Assembly: GCF_000219605.1 (NCBI RefSeq)
Contig: NC_015740.1
Coordinates: forward strand, 558,001 to 622,000
Length of the DNA: 64,000 nucleotides
Direction: 5' to 3'
Source of the DNA: Stutzerimonas stutzeri
GTDB lineage: Bacteria > Pseudomonadota > Gammaproteobacteria > Pseudomonadales > Pseudomonadaceae
This document shows, piece by piece, positions 35,862-45,560 of the stretch. The notes beneath the pieces are model-generated. The model had not been told where the DNA came from, made no database searches, and was given only the letters and a program-made list of their open reading frames with translations. How positions within the stretch are numbered: the first letter of the stretch is position 1; each line of letters starts with the position of its first letter. Both the position numbers and the translations under genes were made by a program.

Positions 35862-35938
35862 ATTTTTTTTGGTGATGTCGGTCATTCCGCATCGCTGGGC
35901 TATAACTTACTCCGCTTTGGCAAGCCATGAGGTACAAC

Positions 35939-36268
35939 ATGAGCGACGAAGAACTAGAACAAGACGATCTGGAAGTGGGCGACGAGGAGGAAGGGGAGGA
36001 GCTGAACGCTGCCGATGACGGCGACGACAGCCTCGACGAGGAGGGCACCGACAGCGAGCGGGCCACGCCGACCAAGAAGGCCAAGGCCAAGTCCGCCGAG
36101 CCGGACGAGCTGCCGAGCCTGGAAGCCAAGCAGAAGGAGCGCGAAGCGCTGGCGCGGGCCATGGAAGAGTTCCTGGCACGTGGCGGCCGCGTTCAGGAGG
36201 TCGAACCCAATGTGGTCGCCGACCCGCCGAAGAAGCCGGATAGCAAGTACGGCAGCCGTCCTATCTGA
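35939..36268 (+). CDS. sutA: SutA-type RNA polymerase-associated transcriptional regulator
   Basis: 109 residues. The C-terminal half (LPSLEAKQKEREALARAMEEFLARGG... and the end PKKPDSKYGSRPI) is the conserved SutA part; the N-terminal 50 residues are an acidic, disordered tail rich in Asp/Glu, followed by a lysine patch TKKAKAKS. In P. aeruginosa SutA binds RNA polymerase and adjusts ribosomal and maintenance gene expression in slow growth. ATG 35939 has GAGGT 6 bases upstream; an ATG 12 bases earlier lacks one. A TATAAC box at 35901-35906 may be its -10 element. Followed by a 15-pair terminator. Confidence 0.88.
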   Translation: MSDEELEQDDLEVGDEEEGEELNAADDGDDSLDEEGTDSERATPTKKAKAKSAEPDELPSLEAKQKEREALARAMEEFLARGGRVQEVEPNVVADPPKKPDSKYGSRPI

Positions 36269-36280
36269 GCTGCACGGATC

Positions 36281-36314
36281 ACGAAGAAGCCCGCTATTGA
36301 GCGGGCTTCTTCGT
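36281..36314. terminator. Bidirectional terminator between sutA and the HAD gene
   Basis: A perfect 15-base stem, 36281-36295 with 36300-36314 (core GAAGAAGCCCGCT), closes an ATTG loop. T-rich ends on both strands (TTCTTCG reading either way) allow it to serve the convergent sutA and HAD-xerC transcripts. Confidence 0.88.
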
Positions 36315-36337
36315 TTCAGCGGCGCGCTGGCGGTGGC

Positions 36338-37039
36338 TCAGTTGTCGCGCCAGGCGAGCAGCAGCTTGGGCAGGTCGGCCAGGCGCTGGATCTCGGCGTC
36401 AGGCTGGTAGTCGTGCGCCCAGGCGATCCGCTTCGGGTTGAACCACACCGCGCGTAGCCCAGCCTGCTGTGCGCCGGCGATGTCGTCCAGGGCATGGTCG
36501 CCGATGTGCACCGCCTGTTCCGGGCGCGCATCACCCAGGCGCAGGGCCTGCTGGAATGGATGCGGATCCGGTTTGCCGACGCCCAGATCCTCAGCGCACA
36601 GGGTGAACTGGAAGTAGTCCGCCAGGCCCAGGCGGCGCACATCCGCATTGCCGTTGGTGATCACGCCGAGGGTGTAGTGATTGGCCAGGAATTCCAGGGT
36701 GGGTTGCACGTCGGGGAAGATCTGTACCTCGTGACGAGCATCGAGGAACACCTGGAACGCCTGCTCGGCCAGGCCGTTCGCCTCGTCGGCAGGGTAGCCG
36801 GCATCCTGCAGGGCATGTTGCAGAATGCGCCGGCGCAGCTCGCTGATGCGGTGGCGCAGCGCCGGCTCCTGCTCCACCAGCATGCGGCGTATTGCACCCA
36901 GCGCCTCGATGGGAAAATCGCCGAGCCGCGGTGCATGGGCGGCGAGCCAGTCGCGCAGTGCGGTTTCCGCGCTCTGGATGGCTGGCGTGGTTTCCCAGAA
37001 GGTGTCGTCGAGGTCGAAGGTGATCAGGCGGATGCTCAT
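36338..37039 (-). CDS. HAD-superfamily phosphatase, YigB-like
   Basis: 233 residues. HAD motif [10 protein letters not shown] (nucleophile Asp9, acid/base Asp11), motif II VITNGNA, Lys in GVGKPDP and motif [11 protein letters not shown] are complete. YigB-type enzymes dephosphorylate FMN (to riboflavin) and sugar phosphates. Its start overlaps the xerC stop by 4 bases, so it is the last gene of the lysA-dapF-DUF484-xerC-HAD run, the order also found in other pseudomonads and in E. coli (yigB after xerC). Confidence 0.9.
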   Translation of the reverse strand: MSIRLITFDLDDTFWETTPAIQSAETALRDWLAAHAPRLGDFPIEALGAIRRMLVEQEPALRHRISELRRRILQHALQDAGYPADEANGLAEQAFQVFLDARHEVQIFPDVQPTLEFLANHYTLGVITNGNADVRRLGLADYFQFTLCAEDLGVGKPDPHPFQQALRLGDARPEQAVHIGDHALDDIAGAQQAGLRAVWFNPKRIAWAHDYQPDAEIQRLADLPKLLLAWRDN

Positions 37040-37935
37040 GTGTCGGTGTCCTGCTTGCGCTTGGCGCGCGGATGCGCATGGTCGTAGACCTTGGCCAGGT
37101 GCTGGAAATCCAGGTGGGTGTAGATCTGCGTCGTGCCGATGTCGGCATGGCCGAGCAGCTCCTGCACCGAGCGCAGGTCCTGCGAGGATTCCAGCAGATG
37201 GCTGGCGAAACTGTGGCGCAGCATGTGCGGGTGCAGATGCTGACCGAGTTCGCGCACACCGGCCTGGCGCACCCGCAGCTGCACGGCACGGGCGCCGAGG
37301 CGACGCCCTTGCTGGCCGATGAACACCGCACCGTCGGCGGGCCCGGCCAGCGTTCGCAACGGTAACCAGGCCTGCAGCGCCTCACGCGCCTTGCTGCCGA
37401 CCGGCAGTTCGCGCACCTTGTTGCCCTTGCCCAGTACCCGCACCAGACCGGCGGCGAGGTCGAGCTGATCGAGGTTCAGACCGACCAGTTCGGACAGGCG
37501 CAGACCGGAGGAATAAAACAGTTCGAGCATCGCCTGATCGCGACGGGCGATGAAATCGTCCTCGACACCGCCATCGAGCAGCTGCATGGCGCGATCGGTA
37601 TCCAGCAGGCGCGGCAATCGGCGCTCGCCCTTGGGGGCGGACAGGCCGGTGGCCGGGTCGTGCTCGCAGAGCCCTTCCTGGTTGAGGTAGCGATACAGCC
37701 CGCGCACTGATGACAAGAGGCGTGCCAGGCTGCGGCTGGACTGTCCCTGGCGATGCTGTTCGGCGATCAGGTGGCGCAGATGGCGGCCCTGCAGGTCGCG
37801 CCAGCCGGCGATGCGCTCGCGCTCGCAGTAGGTGAGAACCTTGTCCAGATCGCGACGATAGGCATCCAGCGAATGGCCGGACAGCTGCCGCGCGCTGCGC
37901 AGGTATTCGAAGTAGGCGTCGAGTTCGTTCTGCAC
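37036..37935 (-). CDS. xerC: Site-specific tyrosine recombinase XerC
   Basis: 299 residues with N-terminal SAM-like domain and catalytic domain. The active-site residues are present: Arg146 (SSGLRLSE), Lys170 (GKGNK), His237 and Arg240 (HMLRHSF), His263 ([10 protein letters not shown]) and nucleophile Tyr272. With XerD it resolves chromosome dimers at dif. Its stop overlaps the HAD start by 4 bases; DUF484 lies 56 bases upstream. Confidence 0.96.
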   Translation of the reverse strand: MQNELDAYFEYLRSARQLSGHSLDAYRRDLDKVLTYCERERIAGWRDLQGRHLRHLIAEQHRQGQSSRSLARLLSSVRGLYRYLNQEGLCEHDPATGLSAPKGERRLPRLLDTDRAMQLLDGGVEDDFIARRDQAMLELFYSSGLRLSELVGLNLDQLDLAAGLVRVLGKGNKVRELPVGSKAREALQAWLPLRTLAGPADGAVFIGQQGRRLGARAVQLRVRQAGVRELGQHLHPHMLRHSFASHLLESSQDLRSVQELLGHADIGTTQIYTHLDFQHLAKVYDHAHPRAKRKQDTDT

Positions 37936-37991
37936 CGTGCTCCCTCGCTCGCGAAAAGAACGGCCGCGCCAGCCGACGCCGGCGGCTGCGC

Positions 37992-38684
37992 TCAGCGTAC
38001 CGAGCGCAGCGGGGTGCCGAAGCGCGGTAAGACGCGCGCGAGCACTTCGGCGATATAACCGAGGAACAGGGTGCCCAGCGAGCTCTTGTAGTGCTGCGGG
38101 TCGCGGCTGCCGATGGCGAGAACCCCCAGCTGGTCGTCGAGGCTGACCACTGCGGCGGAGCCGACGCTGGGGCCATCCTCGCCGAACAGAAAGCTGAGCT
38201 CGTGGGGACGCAGCACGCCGCAGATGGTCTTGCCACCCTCGAGCAGGCCACCGATGTTCTGCTTGGCCTCGGCGGTGCTGACGCAGCGGCCGACCGGCAA
38301 TGTCGCCTCGCTGAACAGGATCAGGCTGACGTAAGGCACCTGAAACTCATGGCGCAGGCTGTCTTCCACCGCGCTGACCACCTCTTCCAGGCTACCGGCG
38401 TCGAGCAGGTCGAGCACCAGGCGGCGGGTCTTGTCGAACAGGCGATCGTTGTCGCGGGCCACGTCCATCAGCTGCGACAGGCGATGGCGCATCTCGATGT
38501 TGCGCTCGCGCAGCAGCTTGACCTGGCGTTCCACCAGCGACACGGCGGTGCCCGGCTGGTGTGGGATACGCAATTCCGGGATCAGCTCGTCGTGGTCGAC
38601 GAAGAACTCCGGATGGGCGCGCAGGTAGGCGGCGACGGCTTCGGCGTCGGGTAGCGGAGTGCTGCCCTGGGTCTGGTCGGTCAT
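37992..38684 (-). CDS. DUF484 family protein
   Basis: 230 residues. N-terminal [22 protein letters not shown] (about residues 18-39) and [31 protein letters not shown] (coiled coil) are the DUF484 marks; residues about 80-225 form a GAF-like domain ending near [19 protein letters not shown]. Function unknown; it is always found between dapF and xerC in gamma-proteobacteria, suggesting a link to cell wall or chromosome segregation. Overlaps the dapF stop by 4 bases. Confidence 0.88.
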   Translation of the reverse strand: MTDQTQGSTPLPDAEAVAAYLRAHPEFFVDHDELIPELRIPHQPGTAVSLVERQVKLLRERNIEMRHRLSQLMDVARDNDRLFDKTRRLVLDLLDAGSLEEVVSAVEDSLRHEFQVPYVSLILFSEATLPVGRCVSTAEAKQNIGGLLEGGKTICGVLRPHELSFLFGEDGPSVGSAAVVSLDDQLGVLAIGSRDPQHYKSSLGTLFLGYIAEVLARVLPRFGTPLRSVR

Positions 38685-39511
38685 AGGCGAACCTGTCCTT
38701 CAAAAACGCGAACGGCGGGGCCGGTCATCATAACCGGCTGCCCCGGACCTGCCCATTCGATGGACAGACGGCCGCCGGGCAGTTCGATCTGCACCGGCGA
38801 GTCCATCCAGCCCTGGCGAATGGCGGCTACCGCGGCCGCACAGGCACCGGTGCCGCAGGCCTGGGTCTCGCCAGCCCCGCGCTCCCAGACGCGCAGCCGT
38901 GCATGGCGGCGATCAACCACCTGCAGGAAGCCGACGTTGACCCGCTGCGGAAAGCGCGGGTGATGCTCGATCTTCGGCCCCAGTTCATGCACCGGCGCAC
39001 GCTCGACGCTGTCCACCCGCAGCACCGCATGGGGGTTGCCCATGGATACCGCGGCCAGTTCGACCTGCTGCCCGTCCACCTCGAGCGCATAGCTCAGGGC
39101 TTCGCGTTCGGCCTGAAACGGTATCTCGGCCGGCACCAGGCGCGGCGGGCCCATGTCGACGCGGATCTGTCCATCGGGGCGGATGTCCAGCTCGATGATG
39201 CCGCCCTTGGTCTCCACCTTGATCTTGCGTTTGACAGTCAGGCGCTTGTCGACCACGAAGCGGGCGAAGCAGCGCGCGCCGTTGCCGCATTGCTCCACTT
39301 CCGAACCGTCGGTGTTGAAGATGCGGTAGCGAAAATCCACGTCCGGATTCTGCGGCGGCTCGACGATCAGCAGCTGATCGAAGCCGACGCCGGTGTGACG
39401 GTCGCCCCATTGCTTGGCGTGCTTGGGCTGGATGTGCGCGTGCTGGCTGACCAGGTCGATGACCATGAAGTCGTTGCCCAGACCGTGCATCTTGGTAAAG
39501 CGCAGAAGCAT
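38681..39511 (-). CDS. dapF: Diaminopimelate epimerase
   Basis: 276 residues. The two catalytic cysteines are Cys75 (EQCGNGARC) and Cys219 ([11 protein letters not shown]). It interconverts LL- and meso-diaminopimelate, the lysine and peptidoglycan precursor. ATG 39511 begins the conserved [15 protein letters not shown]; upstream in-frame ATG would add a non-conserved tail of 30 residues. Follows lysA by 10 bases and overlaps DUF484 by 4. Confidence 0.96.
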   Translation of the reverse strand: MLLRFTKMHGLGNDFMVIDLVSQHAHIQPKHAKQWGDRHTGVGFDQLLIVEPPQNPDVDFRYRIFNTDGSEVEQCGNGARCFARFVVDKRLTVKRKIKVETKGGIIELDIRPDGQIRVDMGPPRLVPAEIPFQAEREALSYALEVDGQQVELAAVSMGNPHAVLRVDSVERAPVHELGPKIEHHPRFPQRVNVGFLQVVDRRHARLRVWERGAGETQACGTGACAAAVAAIRQGWMDSPVQIELPGGRLSIEWAGPGQPVMMTGPAVRVFEGQVRL

Positions 39512-39521
39512 GATCGTGGCC

Positions 39522-40769
39522 TCAAGTGGGCAGCAGGCTTTCGCCGGCGTACAGCTCCTGAACGCTCTCGCGACGGCGCACTTCGAAGGCCTGGTCACCA
39601 TCCACCAGCACCTCGGCGGCGCGGCCGCGGGTGTTGTAGTTGGAGCTCATGACGAAGCCATAGGCGCCGGCCGAACACACCGCAAGCAGGTCGCCTTCGG
39701 CCAGTGCCAGCTCGCGATCCTTGGCGAGGAAGTCGCCGGTCTCGCAGATCGGCCCGACGATGTCGTAGCGGCGCGCATCGCCTTCGTGCGGCTGCACCGC
39801 GACCACGTTCATCCAGGCCTGGTACAGCGCCGGACGGATCAGGTCGTTCATCGCCGCATCGACGATGGCGAAATCCTTGTGCGCGGTGTGCTTGAGATAC
39901 TCCACGCGGGTCAGCAGCAGGCCGGCGTTGGCGACGATGGAGCGGCCCGGCTCGAACACCAGCGCCAGGCCACGGCCTTCGATGCGCTGGCGCACGGCCT
40001 GGATGTAGTCACCGGCCAGCGGCGGCTGTTCGTCGCGATAGCGCACCCCGAGACCGCCGCCCAGGTCCAGGTGACGGATCTGGATGCCGCGCGTGGCGAG
40101 CCGATCGATCAGCGCCAGCAGGCGGTCGAGGGCATCGAGGAAGGGCGGCAGGCTGGTCAGCTGCGAGCCGATGTGGCAGTCGACGCCGACCACTTCCAGG
40201 TTCGGCAGCTCGGCCGCGCGGGCGTAGACCGCCTCGGCGTTGTCGATATCGATGCCGAACTTGTTCTCTTTCAACCCGGTGGAGATGTAGGGATGGGTGC
40301 CGGCATCCACGTCTGGATTGACCCGCAGGGAAACCGGCGCCTTCATGCCCAGTTCGGCGGCGACCTGCTGCAGACGCTCCAGCTCGTCGGTGGACTCGAC
40401 GTTGAAGCAGTGCACGCCGACTTCCAGCGCACGGCGCATGTCGTCGCGAGTCTTGCCGACGCCGGAGAAGACAATGCGGCCCGGCTCGCCGCCGGCGGCG
40501 AGCACGCGCTCCAGTTCACCGCGCGAGACGATGTCGAAGCCCGCGCCGAGACGTGCCAACACGTTCAGTACACCGAGGTTCGAGTTGGCCTTGACGGCGA
40601 AGCAGACCAGGTGCGGCATGCCTTCCAGCGCATCGGCGTAAGCCCGGTACTGGGCCTCGATGTGGGCGCGGGAATAGACGTAGGTCGGCGTGCCGAAGCG
40701 TTGCGCGAGTGCGGGCAGTGCCACGCCCTCCGCGAAGAGTTGACCGTCGCGGTACGAGAAGGCCTCCAT
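39522..40769 (-). CDS. lysA: Diaminopimelate decarboxylase
   Basis: 415 residues, fold III PLP enzyme. PLP lysine is Lys60 in CFAVKANSN; the conserved HIGSQ motif and the [15 protein letters not shown] block (about residues 370-384) are intact. It converts meso-diaminopimelate to L-lysine. Stop is 10 bases before dapF; lptM ends 12 bases upstream of its start. The three-gene set lptM-lysA-dapF is typical of pseudomonads. Confidence 0.96.
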   Translation of the reverse strand: MEAFSYRDGQLFAEGVALPALAQRFGTPTYVYSRAHIEAQYRAYADALEGMPHLVCFAVKANSNLGVLNVLARLGAGFDIVSRGELERVLAAGGEPGRIVFSGVGKTRDDMRRALEVGVHCFNVESTDELERLQQVAAELGMKAPVSLRVNPDVDAGTHPYISTGLKENKFGIDIDNAEAVYARAAELPNLEVVGVDCHIGSQLTSLPPFLDALDRLLALIDRLATRGIQIRHLDLGGGLGVRYRDEQPPLAGDYIQAVRQRIEGRGLALVFEPGRSIVANAGLLLTRVEYLKHTAHKDFAIVDAAMNDLIRPALYQAWMNVVAVQPHEGDARRYDIVGPICETGDFLAKDRELALAEGDLLAVCSAGAYGFVMSSNYNTRGRAAEVLVDGDQAFEVRRRESVQELYAGESLLPT

Positions 40770-40781
40770 GAACAGCCTCCT

Positions 40782-40922
40782 TTAGAGTTCGAAACGGTCT
40801 TTGGAACGTTCTTTGACGGTCTGCTCGTCATCCGGCAGATACAGCGGACCTTTCTGGCCGCAGCCGCTGAGCGCGGCGGCGAAGACGGCGAGAGCGATGA
40901 AGGGAAGCAGAAGGCGCTTCAT
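40782..40922 (-). CDS. lptM: Small lipoprotein LptM/LppL (YifL)
   Basis: 46 residues. Lipoprotein signal [20 protein letters not shown] with lipobox LSGC, then the hallmark [11 protein letters not shown]. LptM in E. coli binds the LptD-LptE translocon and promotes LPS export at the outer membrane. ATG 40922 is chosen by the signal peptide; an in-frame ATG 48 bases upstream adds a charged stretch unsuited to a signal. TATACT on the minus strand near 40960 may be the -10 of the lptM-lysA-dapF operon. Confidence 0.9.
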   Translation of the reverse strand: MKRLLLPFIALAVFAAALSGCGQKGPLYLPDDEQTVKERSKDRFEL

Positions 40923-41109
40923 GGGGACTGGAATCCTTGAAAAATCTAATCGCCGGAGTATACCCAGCACCCGCCGGATTGCCTATGCGAGCCGCACGTC
41001 ACACGGCGGCTGACCTGGCGGTCGGCTCGCTTGACCCGTCCGCGCCCTGCTAAGCTCGCCGCCGTCGAGCGCGACCTGCGTCGCGCGCAGAATCATCGAG
41101 GAAAGTTGC

Positions 41110-41442
41110 ATGAGCCTGAGCGAAGCCCGTTACCACGACCTGGTCGATGCCGTGCAGGAGAGCGTCGAGGACGTGTTCGACGACACCAGCCTGGATGTCG
41201 ACCTGGAGAACTCCGGTGGCGTACTGACCGTGCGTTTCGACAACGGCAGCCAGCTGATCCTCAGTCGGCAGCCGGCGCTGCGTCAGCTGTGGGTGGCGGC
41301 ACGTTCCGGCGGCTTTCATTTCGACTATGACGAAGGCAGCCAGCTGTGGCTGTGCGATGCCAGCGGCGAGCGCCTCGGCGAACTCCTGACGCGGGTCACG
41401 CAGGAGCAGGGTGGGGAGGCGCTTGAGTTCGAGGATCTCTGA
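41110..41442 (+). CDS. cyaY: Iron-sulfur cluster assembly protein CyaY (frataxin)
   Basis: 110 residues. Acidic first helix (ARYHDLVDAVQESVEDVFDD) and beta-sheet LTVRFDNGSQLILSRQPALRQLWVAARSGGFHF are the frataxin fold. It binds iron and modulates the IscS cysteine desulfurase. SD GAGGAAAG 9 bases before ATG. Divergent from lptM, as in P. aeruginosa and E. coli. Confidence 0.95.
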   Translation: MSLSEARYHDLVDAVQESVEDVFDDTSLDVDLENSGGVLTVRFDNGSQLILSRQPALRQLWVAARSGGFHFDYDEGSQLWLCDASGERLGELLTRVTQEQGGEALEFEDL

Positions 41443-41490
41443 TCCGGCTGGTCTGCAGCCCGCGAGTTTACTGGCCTGCGGGCTGGGGTC

Positions 41491-41575
41491 TTGCTTATTC
41501 GGGCTGCTGTGATAGTGTCTCCGGCAGGTCAGCAAAACCCCGCCTTCGGGCGGGGTTTTGCTTTTTTCAGCATTT
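41491..41575 (+). ncRNA. rnk leader with intrinsic terminator (putative attenuator)
   Basis: An extended -10-like TGTGATAGT (41508-41516) with a TTGCTT box at 41491 could start a transcript near 41523. That transcript would meet a strong terminator at 41532-41561 before reaching rnk at 41603. No promoter is visible between the terminator and rnk. A Pseudomonas rnk leader attenuator has been proposed from comparative work; this matches. A further hairpin CAGCCCGC/GCGGGCTG (41456-41463 with 41478-41485) lies just upstream. Confidence 0.5.
41532..41567 (+). terminator. Terminator between cyaY and rnk
   Basis: GCAAAACCCCGCC (41532-41544) and GGCGGGGTTTTGC (41549-41561) form a 13-pair stem with a TTCG loop, followed by TTTTTT. 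It ends cyaY transcription and probably controls entry into rnk. Confidence 0.93.
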
Positions 41576-41602
41576 CATTTTCCCAGGAGCTAGCCAGAGC
41601 CC

Positions 41603-42007
41603 ATGACCAGTGCACCGCCGATCATCCTTACCAAACTCGACCTGCAGCGCCTCGAGCGGCTGCTCGACAGCCTGGACGATTACGGTCCGGCCGCCGAAGC
41701 GCTCGAGCAGGAACTGTCGCGGGCGCAGGTCGTGGAACGCAGCGAGATGCCTGCCGGTGTCGTGACCATGAACTCGCGCGTGCACTGCCGCGACGAGGGC
41801 AGCGGCAAGGACTACCACCTGACGCTCGTCTACCCGCACGATGCCGGCAAGGAAGGCACCGTGTCCGTCCTCGCTCCGGTCGGCACCGCGCTGCTGGGCA
41901 TGAGCGTCGGTCAGCACATCGACTGGCCAGCCCCGGGCGGCAAGATGATCAAGCTCACCCTGCTAGCCATCGAGTATCAGCCCGAAGCAGCCGGCGATCC
42001 GTTCTGA
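41603..42007 (+). CDS. rnk: Nucleoside diphosphate kinase regulator Rnk
   Basis: 134 residues. N-terminal coiled-coil (ILTKLDLQRLERLLDSL) and C-terminal GreA-like FKBP domain (VVTMNSRVHCRDE ... YPHDAGKEGTVSVLAPVGTALLG) are the Rnk layout. Rnk affects Ndk levels and alginate synthesis in P. aeruginosa and may bind RNA polymerase in competition with GreA. SD AGGAG. Preceded by a leader terminator, so its expression may be attenuated. Confidence 0.93.
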   Translation: MTSAPPIILTKLDLQRLERLLDSLDDYGPAAEALEQELSRAQVVERSEMPAGVVTMNSRVHCRDEGSGKDYHLTLVYPHDAGKEGTVSVLAPVGTALLGMSVGQHIDWPAPGGKMIKLTLLAIEYQPEAAGDPF

Positions 42008-42090
42008 TCCTGCGGTTGTCCGCTCTATAGGACCGGCGTCCCGCCGGTTCCCATCGATGTGGGGCGGCGCCTGCTGCAAGGGTGGGCGCG

Positions 42091-42333
42091 TCAGGCTCGC
42101 CGAGCGCGACGGCAGAAGGTTCTGACTATCCAGGCGCCAGCGTTCTCGTCAGTTCGTGGCGGCCGTTGGGCTTCCGACGGAAGCTGTCCGGTCAGCCGCC
42201 ATATCTGCTCCGCTCGTTGCCAGGCGCTGGCATTGACAGGCGAGGCCCGCTGCCAGGCCTCGCAGGCAGCACGCAATTCCTGGTCGTCGGGCGAAGCCTG
42301 CAGCCAGATAAGCCATTCCATGGCGCAATTCAT
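42091..42333 (-). CDS. Small FecR N-terminal-domain (DUF4880) protein
   Basis: 80 residues. The sequence MEWLIWLQASPDDQELRAACEAWQRASPVNASAWQRAEQIWRLTG equals the N-terminal cytoplasmic domain of FecR-type anti-sigma factors (xxWLxxLxSGxxxxxxxxxFxxWLxxxPxHxxAWxRxxxLW). No membrane helix or periplasmic FecR domain follows; the C-terminus ends in a basic RTFCRRARRA. It lies 14 bases after the cyaA stop on the same strand and has no clear SD, so it may be coupled to cyaA. A second ATG (codon 5, 42321) is possible. Function unknown; it could bind a sigma factor. Confidence 0.65.
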   Translation of the reverse strand: MNCAMEWLIWLQASPDDQELRAACEAWQRASPVNASAWQRAEQIWRLTGQLPSEAQRPPRTDENAGAWIVRTFCRRARRA

Positions 42334-42347
42334 TGAGGTGCGGGATT

Positions 42348-45164
42348 TCAGGCGTCCATGGCGGCGTTCAGCGCGGCCTCCAGCCGCGACTTGTAGCGCA
42401 GGTACTGGACGGTCTGGCTGCGCCCATTGCCGTGCAGCCCGAACAGATCGATATCGGTGATGTAACAGGGGTAGCGTTCGCCGTCGCGGCGGCGGGCGAC
42501 GATGGTGCGTGTCACGGCGGCGAACAGGTCGTTGCCGTATTCAAGGCCGGAGAACTCCTGCTGGTTGCAGTACAGCGTGACCTGCGAACGACCGTTATCG
42601 CCGGCTTCGACGATCGCCTGCACCTCATAGAACGGATCGGTGACCTCGCCCAGGGGGGCTGGACGCCGCTCCAGCGTCGACGGTTGCGGACCCTGACCGG
42701 GCTGGATGCGGTAGACCAGAATCGTCGGATCCAGCGGGGCGACACCCTCACCCGGCTGCTGCGCGGCGCGGCGGAACATCAGTGATTCGAGAAAACGCAG
42801 CAATGGGCGCAGCAGCGTGCGTTCATCGCGATAGGGCAGTTGCTGGCGCCACAAGGCGTTGCACTCGTCGAGCACACTGAGTTCGGCGCTGCAGTCCTCC
42901 GCACGGTAGAACACCTGCAGGCAGCCAGGCCGCCCCTGGGTCAGGATCAGCGCCAGGTCGTCGCCGGCCAGCGCCGCGCGATCGAGCTGCAGTGGGCTGT
43001 AGAGATGATGGGCCTCGCCAAGGTATTCCAGCAGTGCCGCCCGGTCGACCAGGCTGGTCAGCCGCAGGTCGCTCCCGTCGCGCTGCAGCACATGAAAGTG
43101 CTGGCGGATCTGCAGGAGATAGCGGCCGTGAGTAGCGCCGGCCAGGCTGCGTCGAGCGTCATCGAAGATCTGCTCGAGGCGTCGCGCAATGGCTTGCCCA
43201 CGGTGGCGGGCAAAGCAGAACACCTGCAGTTGCGGGGGCTGGTCGCTGGCTCCGAGGTCGACGAGGTTGTCGCGCAGGCACAGGGCGAGCGCTTTCGGCC
43301 CTTCGTAGCGCGTTACCAGCATCTCGTTCCAGCTGTTGAGCGTCACCTGATCCACGCTCTGCACCAGATTCTCAACGGCGCCGGCGAGGATCGACTCGCT
43401 GCTGGCCAGTCCGGCGGCATGCAGCGCGGGATCCATCCCGATGTTGACCAGCAGCAACACACGGCTGGCCCTGCTCGGTGCGAGCAGCGCCTCCTCGTCC
43501 ACGGCCGGTAGCGGCATGGGCAGCGCACGGCGCAGGTCGCTCAGCAGCGCGAACAGCTCGGCTTCGCTCAAGCCGCTGTCGCCGGGGAAGAGCGACAGAT
43601 GGGTGCCGGTATCCACCACGCCGTTGCGGTGGCCCCAGGCGAGTAGCGCCAGCAGTTCGCGGGCGCGCTTCAATGGCGCGTAATTGGGCAGTTCCGGCGT
43701 CGTGAGCTGGCCCTGGTAGAGCGACCAGTGCACGTCGCCCGCACCGTCATAACCGTGCACCAGCGTCAGGCTGTCCTCGGACATGTCCGGCGAGATGCCG
43801 AGGTTGACCACCTCCACCTTGCCAGCCTTGCGTTCGATGGCCGCGTACAGGTGGCGGCCTAGTACGCCGAGATCGCGGCTGGTGAGCGGGCTGGTCGCTT
43901 GCACGCGCCGGGTGAAATCGCTGAGGAAGCGATAGCCATAGGTCAGTTCGTTGACCAGCGCGCGGCGTTCTTGACTGACCTGGCGCACCTTCCACTGGCT
44001 GCGATTGTCGAGCAGAGCGAACTGCCGCTCGTCCCAGCGCCAGTCGCGGGTCAGGCGTTCGAGCAGGCTGCGTTGCCAGCTCTTGTTGCGGTTGACCGGT
44101 GGGCGACTCAGCGGTCGGTTGATCTTCAGGTACAGGCAGCGTCGGGCGAGCTCCAGCCGCTCCTGAGCGCCGCGCTCGCACAGGTAGCGTTCGATGGCGT
44201 GATAGGCGGCGATATACGGATCGAGCTCGTCCAGGTCGGTGCGACCATGATAGATGGCCTGCTTGAAATCCAGCGCCAGGCAACGCAGCTGCGGGTACCG
44301 GCTGGCATAGACCTCCACCAGCAGCAGCTTGAACAGCGACTTGTACGGCGAGTCGATGGCCTTGTACAGCTGCCACAGGCCGGCGCCGACGAACTCGCCT
44401 GGCGGCACCTGGCCGAGATGACCGAGATCGAGCACCTCGTCGGCGCGCACGAAGCGCTTGGCCAGCAGCGTCGCCACGTAATCGTCGTAGCGATGCTCCT
44501 CGTAGTCGGGCACCAGCCACCACAGTGGCGTTCGCCCGCCGAGCCACAGCGCGGTGCGGTAGAACTCGTCGAGCAACAGATAATGTTGCGTGGTGCCGCA
44601 GTCGTCGGAGGTCAGCTTGGCGTCGCGCTGGCCCTGGGTGAAACGTTCGGGGTCCACCAGAAAGAAGTGCGCCTCGCTGCCCTGGCTCGCCGCCCAGGCT
44701 CGTAGCGACTCGCATTTGCGGCGCAGTTCCTCGAGTTGCCGTCCGTCGAGTTCCGGATCATGGCAGACCCATACGTCCAGATCGCTGTGCTCGTCCTGGG
44801 CAGCGGTGCCCAGGCTGCCCATCAGAAACAGGCCGAGAATCGGCTGAGGTGCCTTGCCGCGCACGGGCTTGTAGGCGAAGGAGCGGCTCAGGCGCTGCGC
44901 CTCGGCCAGCTGCTCGGCGTCCGGCTCGAAGTTGGCGAGACCGGCCGGCGTGGTGGCCGAGATGTAACCGGGCAGAATCGGATGATTGACGTGAAACAGC
45001 AGCGGCAGGAGCTTGAGCACCTGCTGCTGACGGGTCGACATGGCGGCCAGGGCCCGTTCCAGGCGTGCAGCGTTGACTGCCAGAAAGCGCGTGCGCAGGG
45101 TGGCCAGCACCTTGCGGTCGATGCCTTCTTCGAGAACCAGGTGGATGTGCTGAGTACGGGTCAT
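42348..45164 (-). CDS. cyaA: Class I adenylate cyclase
   Basis: 938 residues. N-terminal catalytic domain with the nucleotidyltransferase motif GSLGTAAQDEHSDLDVW (residues 116-132; Gly116-Ser117, Asp128, Asp130), and a long C-terminal regulatory domain (about 550-938). Typical enterobacterial/Pseudomonas CyaA length. It makes cAMP, which in pseudomonads acts mainly through Vfr. Its neighbours rnk and cyaY are the same as in PAO1 (PA5272). A small FecR-N protein gene follows. Confidence 0.95.
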   Translation of the reverse strand: MTRTQHIHLVLEEGIDRKVLATLRTRFLAVNAARLERALAAMSTRQQQVLKLLPLLFHVNHPILPGYISATTPAGLANFEPDAEQLAEAQRLSRSFAYKPVRGKAPQPILGLFLMGSLGTAAQDEHSDLDVWVCHDPELDGRQLEELRRKCESLRAWAASQGSEAHFFLVDPERFTQGQRDAKLTSDDCGTTQHYLLLDEFYRTALWLGGRTPLWWLVPDYEEHRYDDYVATLLAKRFVRADEVLDLGHLGQVPPGEFVGAGLWQLYKAIDSPYKSLFKLLLVEVYASRYPQLRCLALDFKQAIYHGRTDLDELDPYIAAYHAIERYLCERGAQERLELARRCLYLKINRPLSRPPVNRNKSWQRSLLERLTRDWRWDERQFALLDNRSQWKVRQVSQERRALVNELTYGYRFLSDFTRRVQATSPLTSRDLGVLGRHLYAAIERKAGKVEVVNLGISPDMSEDSLTLVHGYDGAGDVHWSLYQGQLTTPELPNYAPLKRARELLALLAWGHRNGVVDTGTHLSLFPGDSGLSEAELFALLSDLRRALPMPLPAVDEEALLAPSRASRVLLLVNIGMDPALHAAGLASSESILAGAVENLVQSVDQVTLNSWNEMLVTRYEGPKALALCLRDNLVDLGASDQPPQLQVFCFARHRGQAIARRLEQIFDDARRSLAGATHGRYLLQIRQHFHVLQRDGSDLRLTSLVDRAALLEYLGEAHHLYSPLQLDRAALAGDDLALILTQGRPGCLQVFYRAEDCSAELSVLDECNALWRQQLPYRDERTLLRPLLRFLESLMFRRAAQQPGEGVAPLDPTILVYRIQPGQGPQPSTLERRPAPLGEVTDPFYEVQAIVEAGDNGRSQVTLYCNQQEFSGLEYGNDLFAAVTRTIVARRRDGERYPCYITDIDLFGLHGNGRSQTVQYLRYKSRLEAALNAAMDA

Positions 45165-45314
45165 GGGGCTTCGTGCAGGCGAGGCTAACCCTGTTGATCG
45201 GCCGGTATGGGCAGGGCTTGAGCCCGGCAGGGCGCCCGCCGACCGGTGGCTGCACCTGCCCGCGGCCGCACATTATCCGCGGCCCGGGCAAGCGAAGCAA
45301 AACGCAGTGGCGGA

Positions 45315-45560
45315 TCAGGCCGGAACGGTCTCCGAAAGAATGGTCAGCAGCGTCTGAGCCTGTTCGGCGGCGTCGCGCCCGAGGCTGGTGAGATAGCCGC
45401 CGTCGGCCTGGGTGATCAGGCCCTTGGCATGCAAGCGGCTGAAGGCGGCGATGGTGGAGGGGCTGGCGTTGTGGTGCACCTTCAGCCCTTCCTGCAGGTT
45501 TTCCAGATTGAACTGGCAGAGGACTTCCAGCTCGGCGACCAACTCAGGGGTGTACGACAT
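45315..45560 (-). CDS. TIGR02647 family small protein
   Basis: 81 residues, MSYTPELVAELEVLCQFNLE... ASPSTIAAFSRLHAKGLITQADGGYLTSLGRDAAEQAQTL. This is a conserved gamma-proteobacterial family (TIGR02647) with a winged-helix-like look at the centre; no function is assigned. SD GGAGCGAGC about 6-7 bases upstream. It lies 150 bases upstream of cyaA on the same strand. Confidence 0.8.
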   Translation of the reverse strand: MSYTPELVAELEVLCQFNLENLQEGLKVHHNASPSTIAAFSRLHAKGLITQADGGYLTSLGRDAAEQAQTLLTILSETVPA

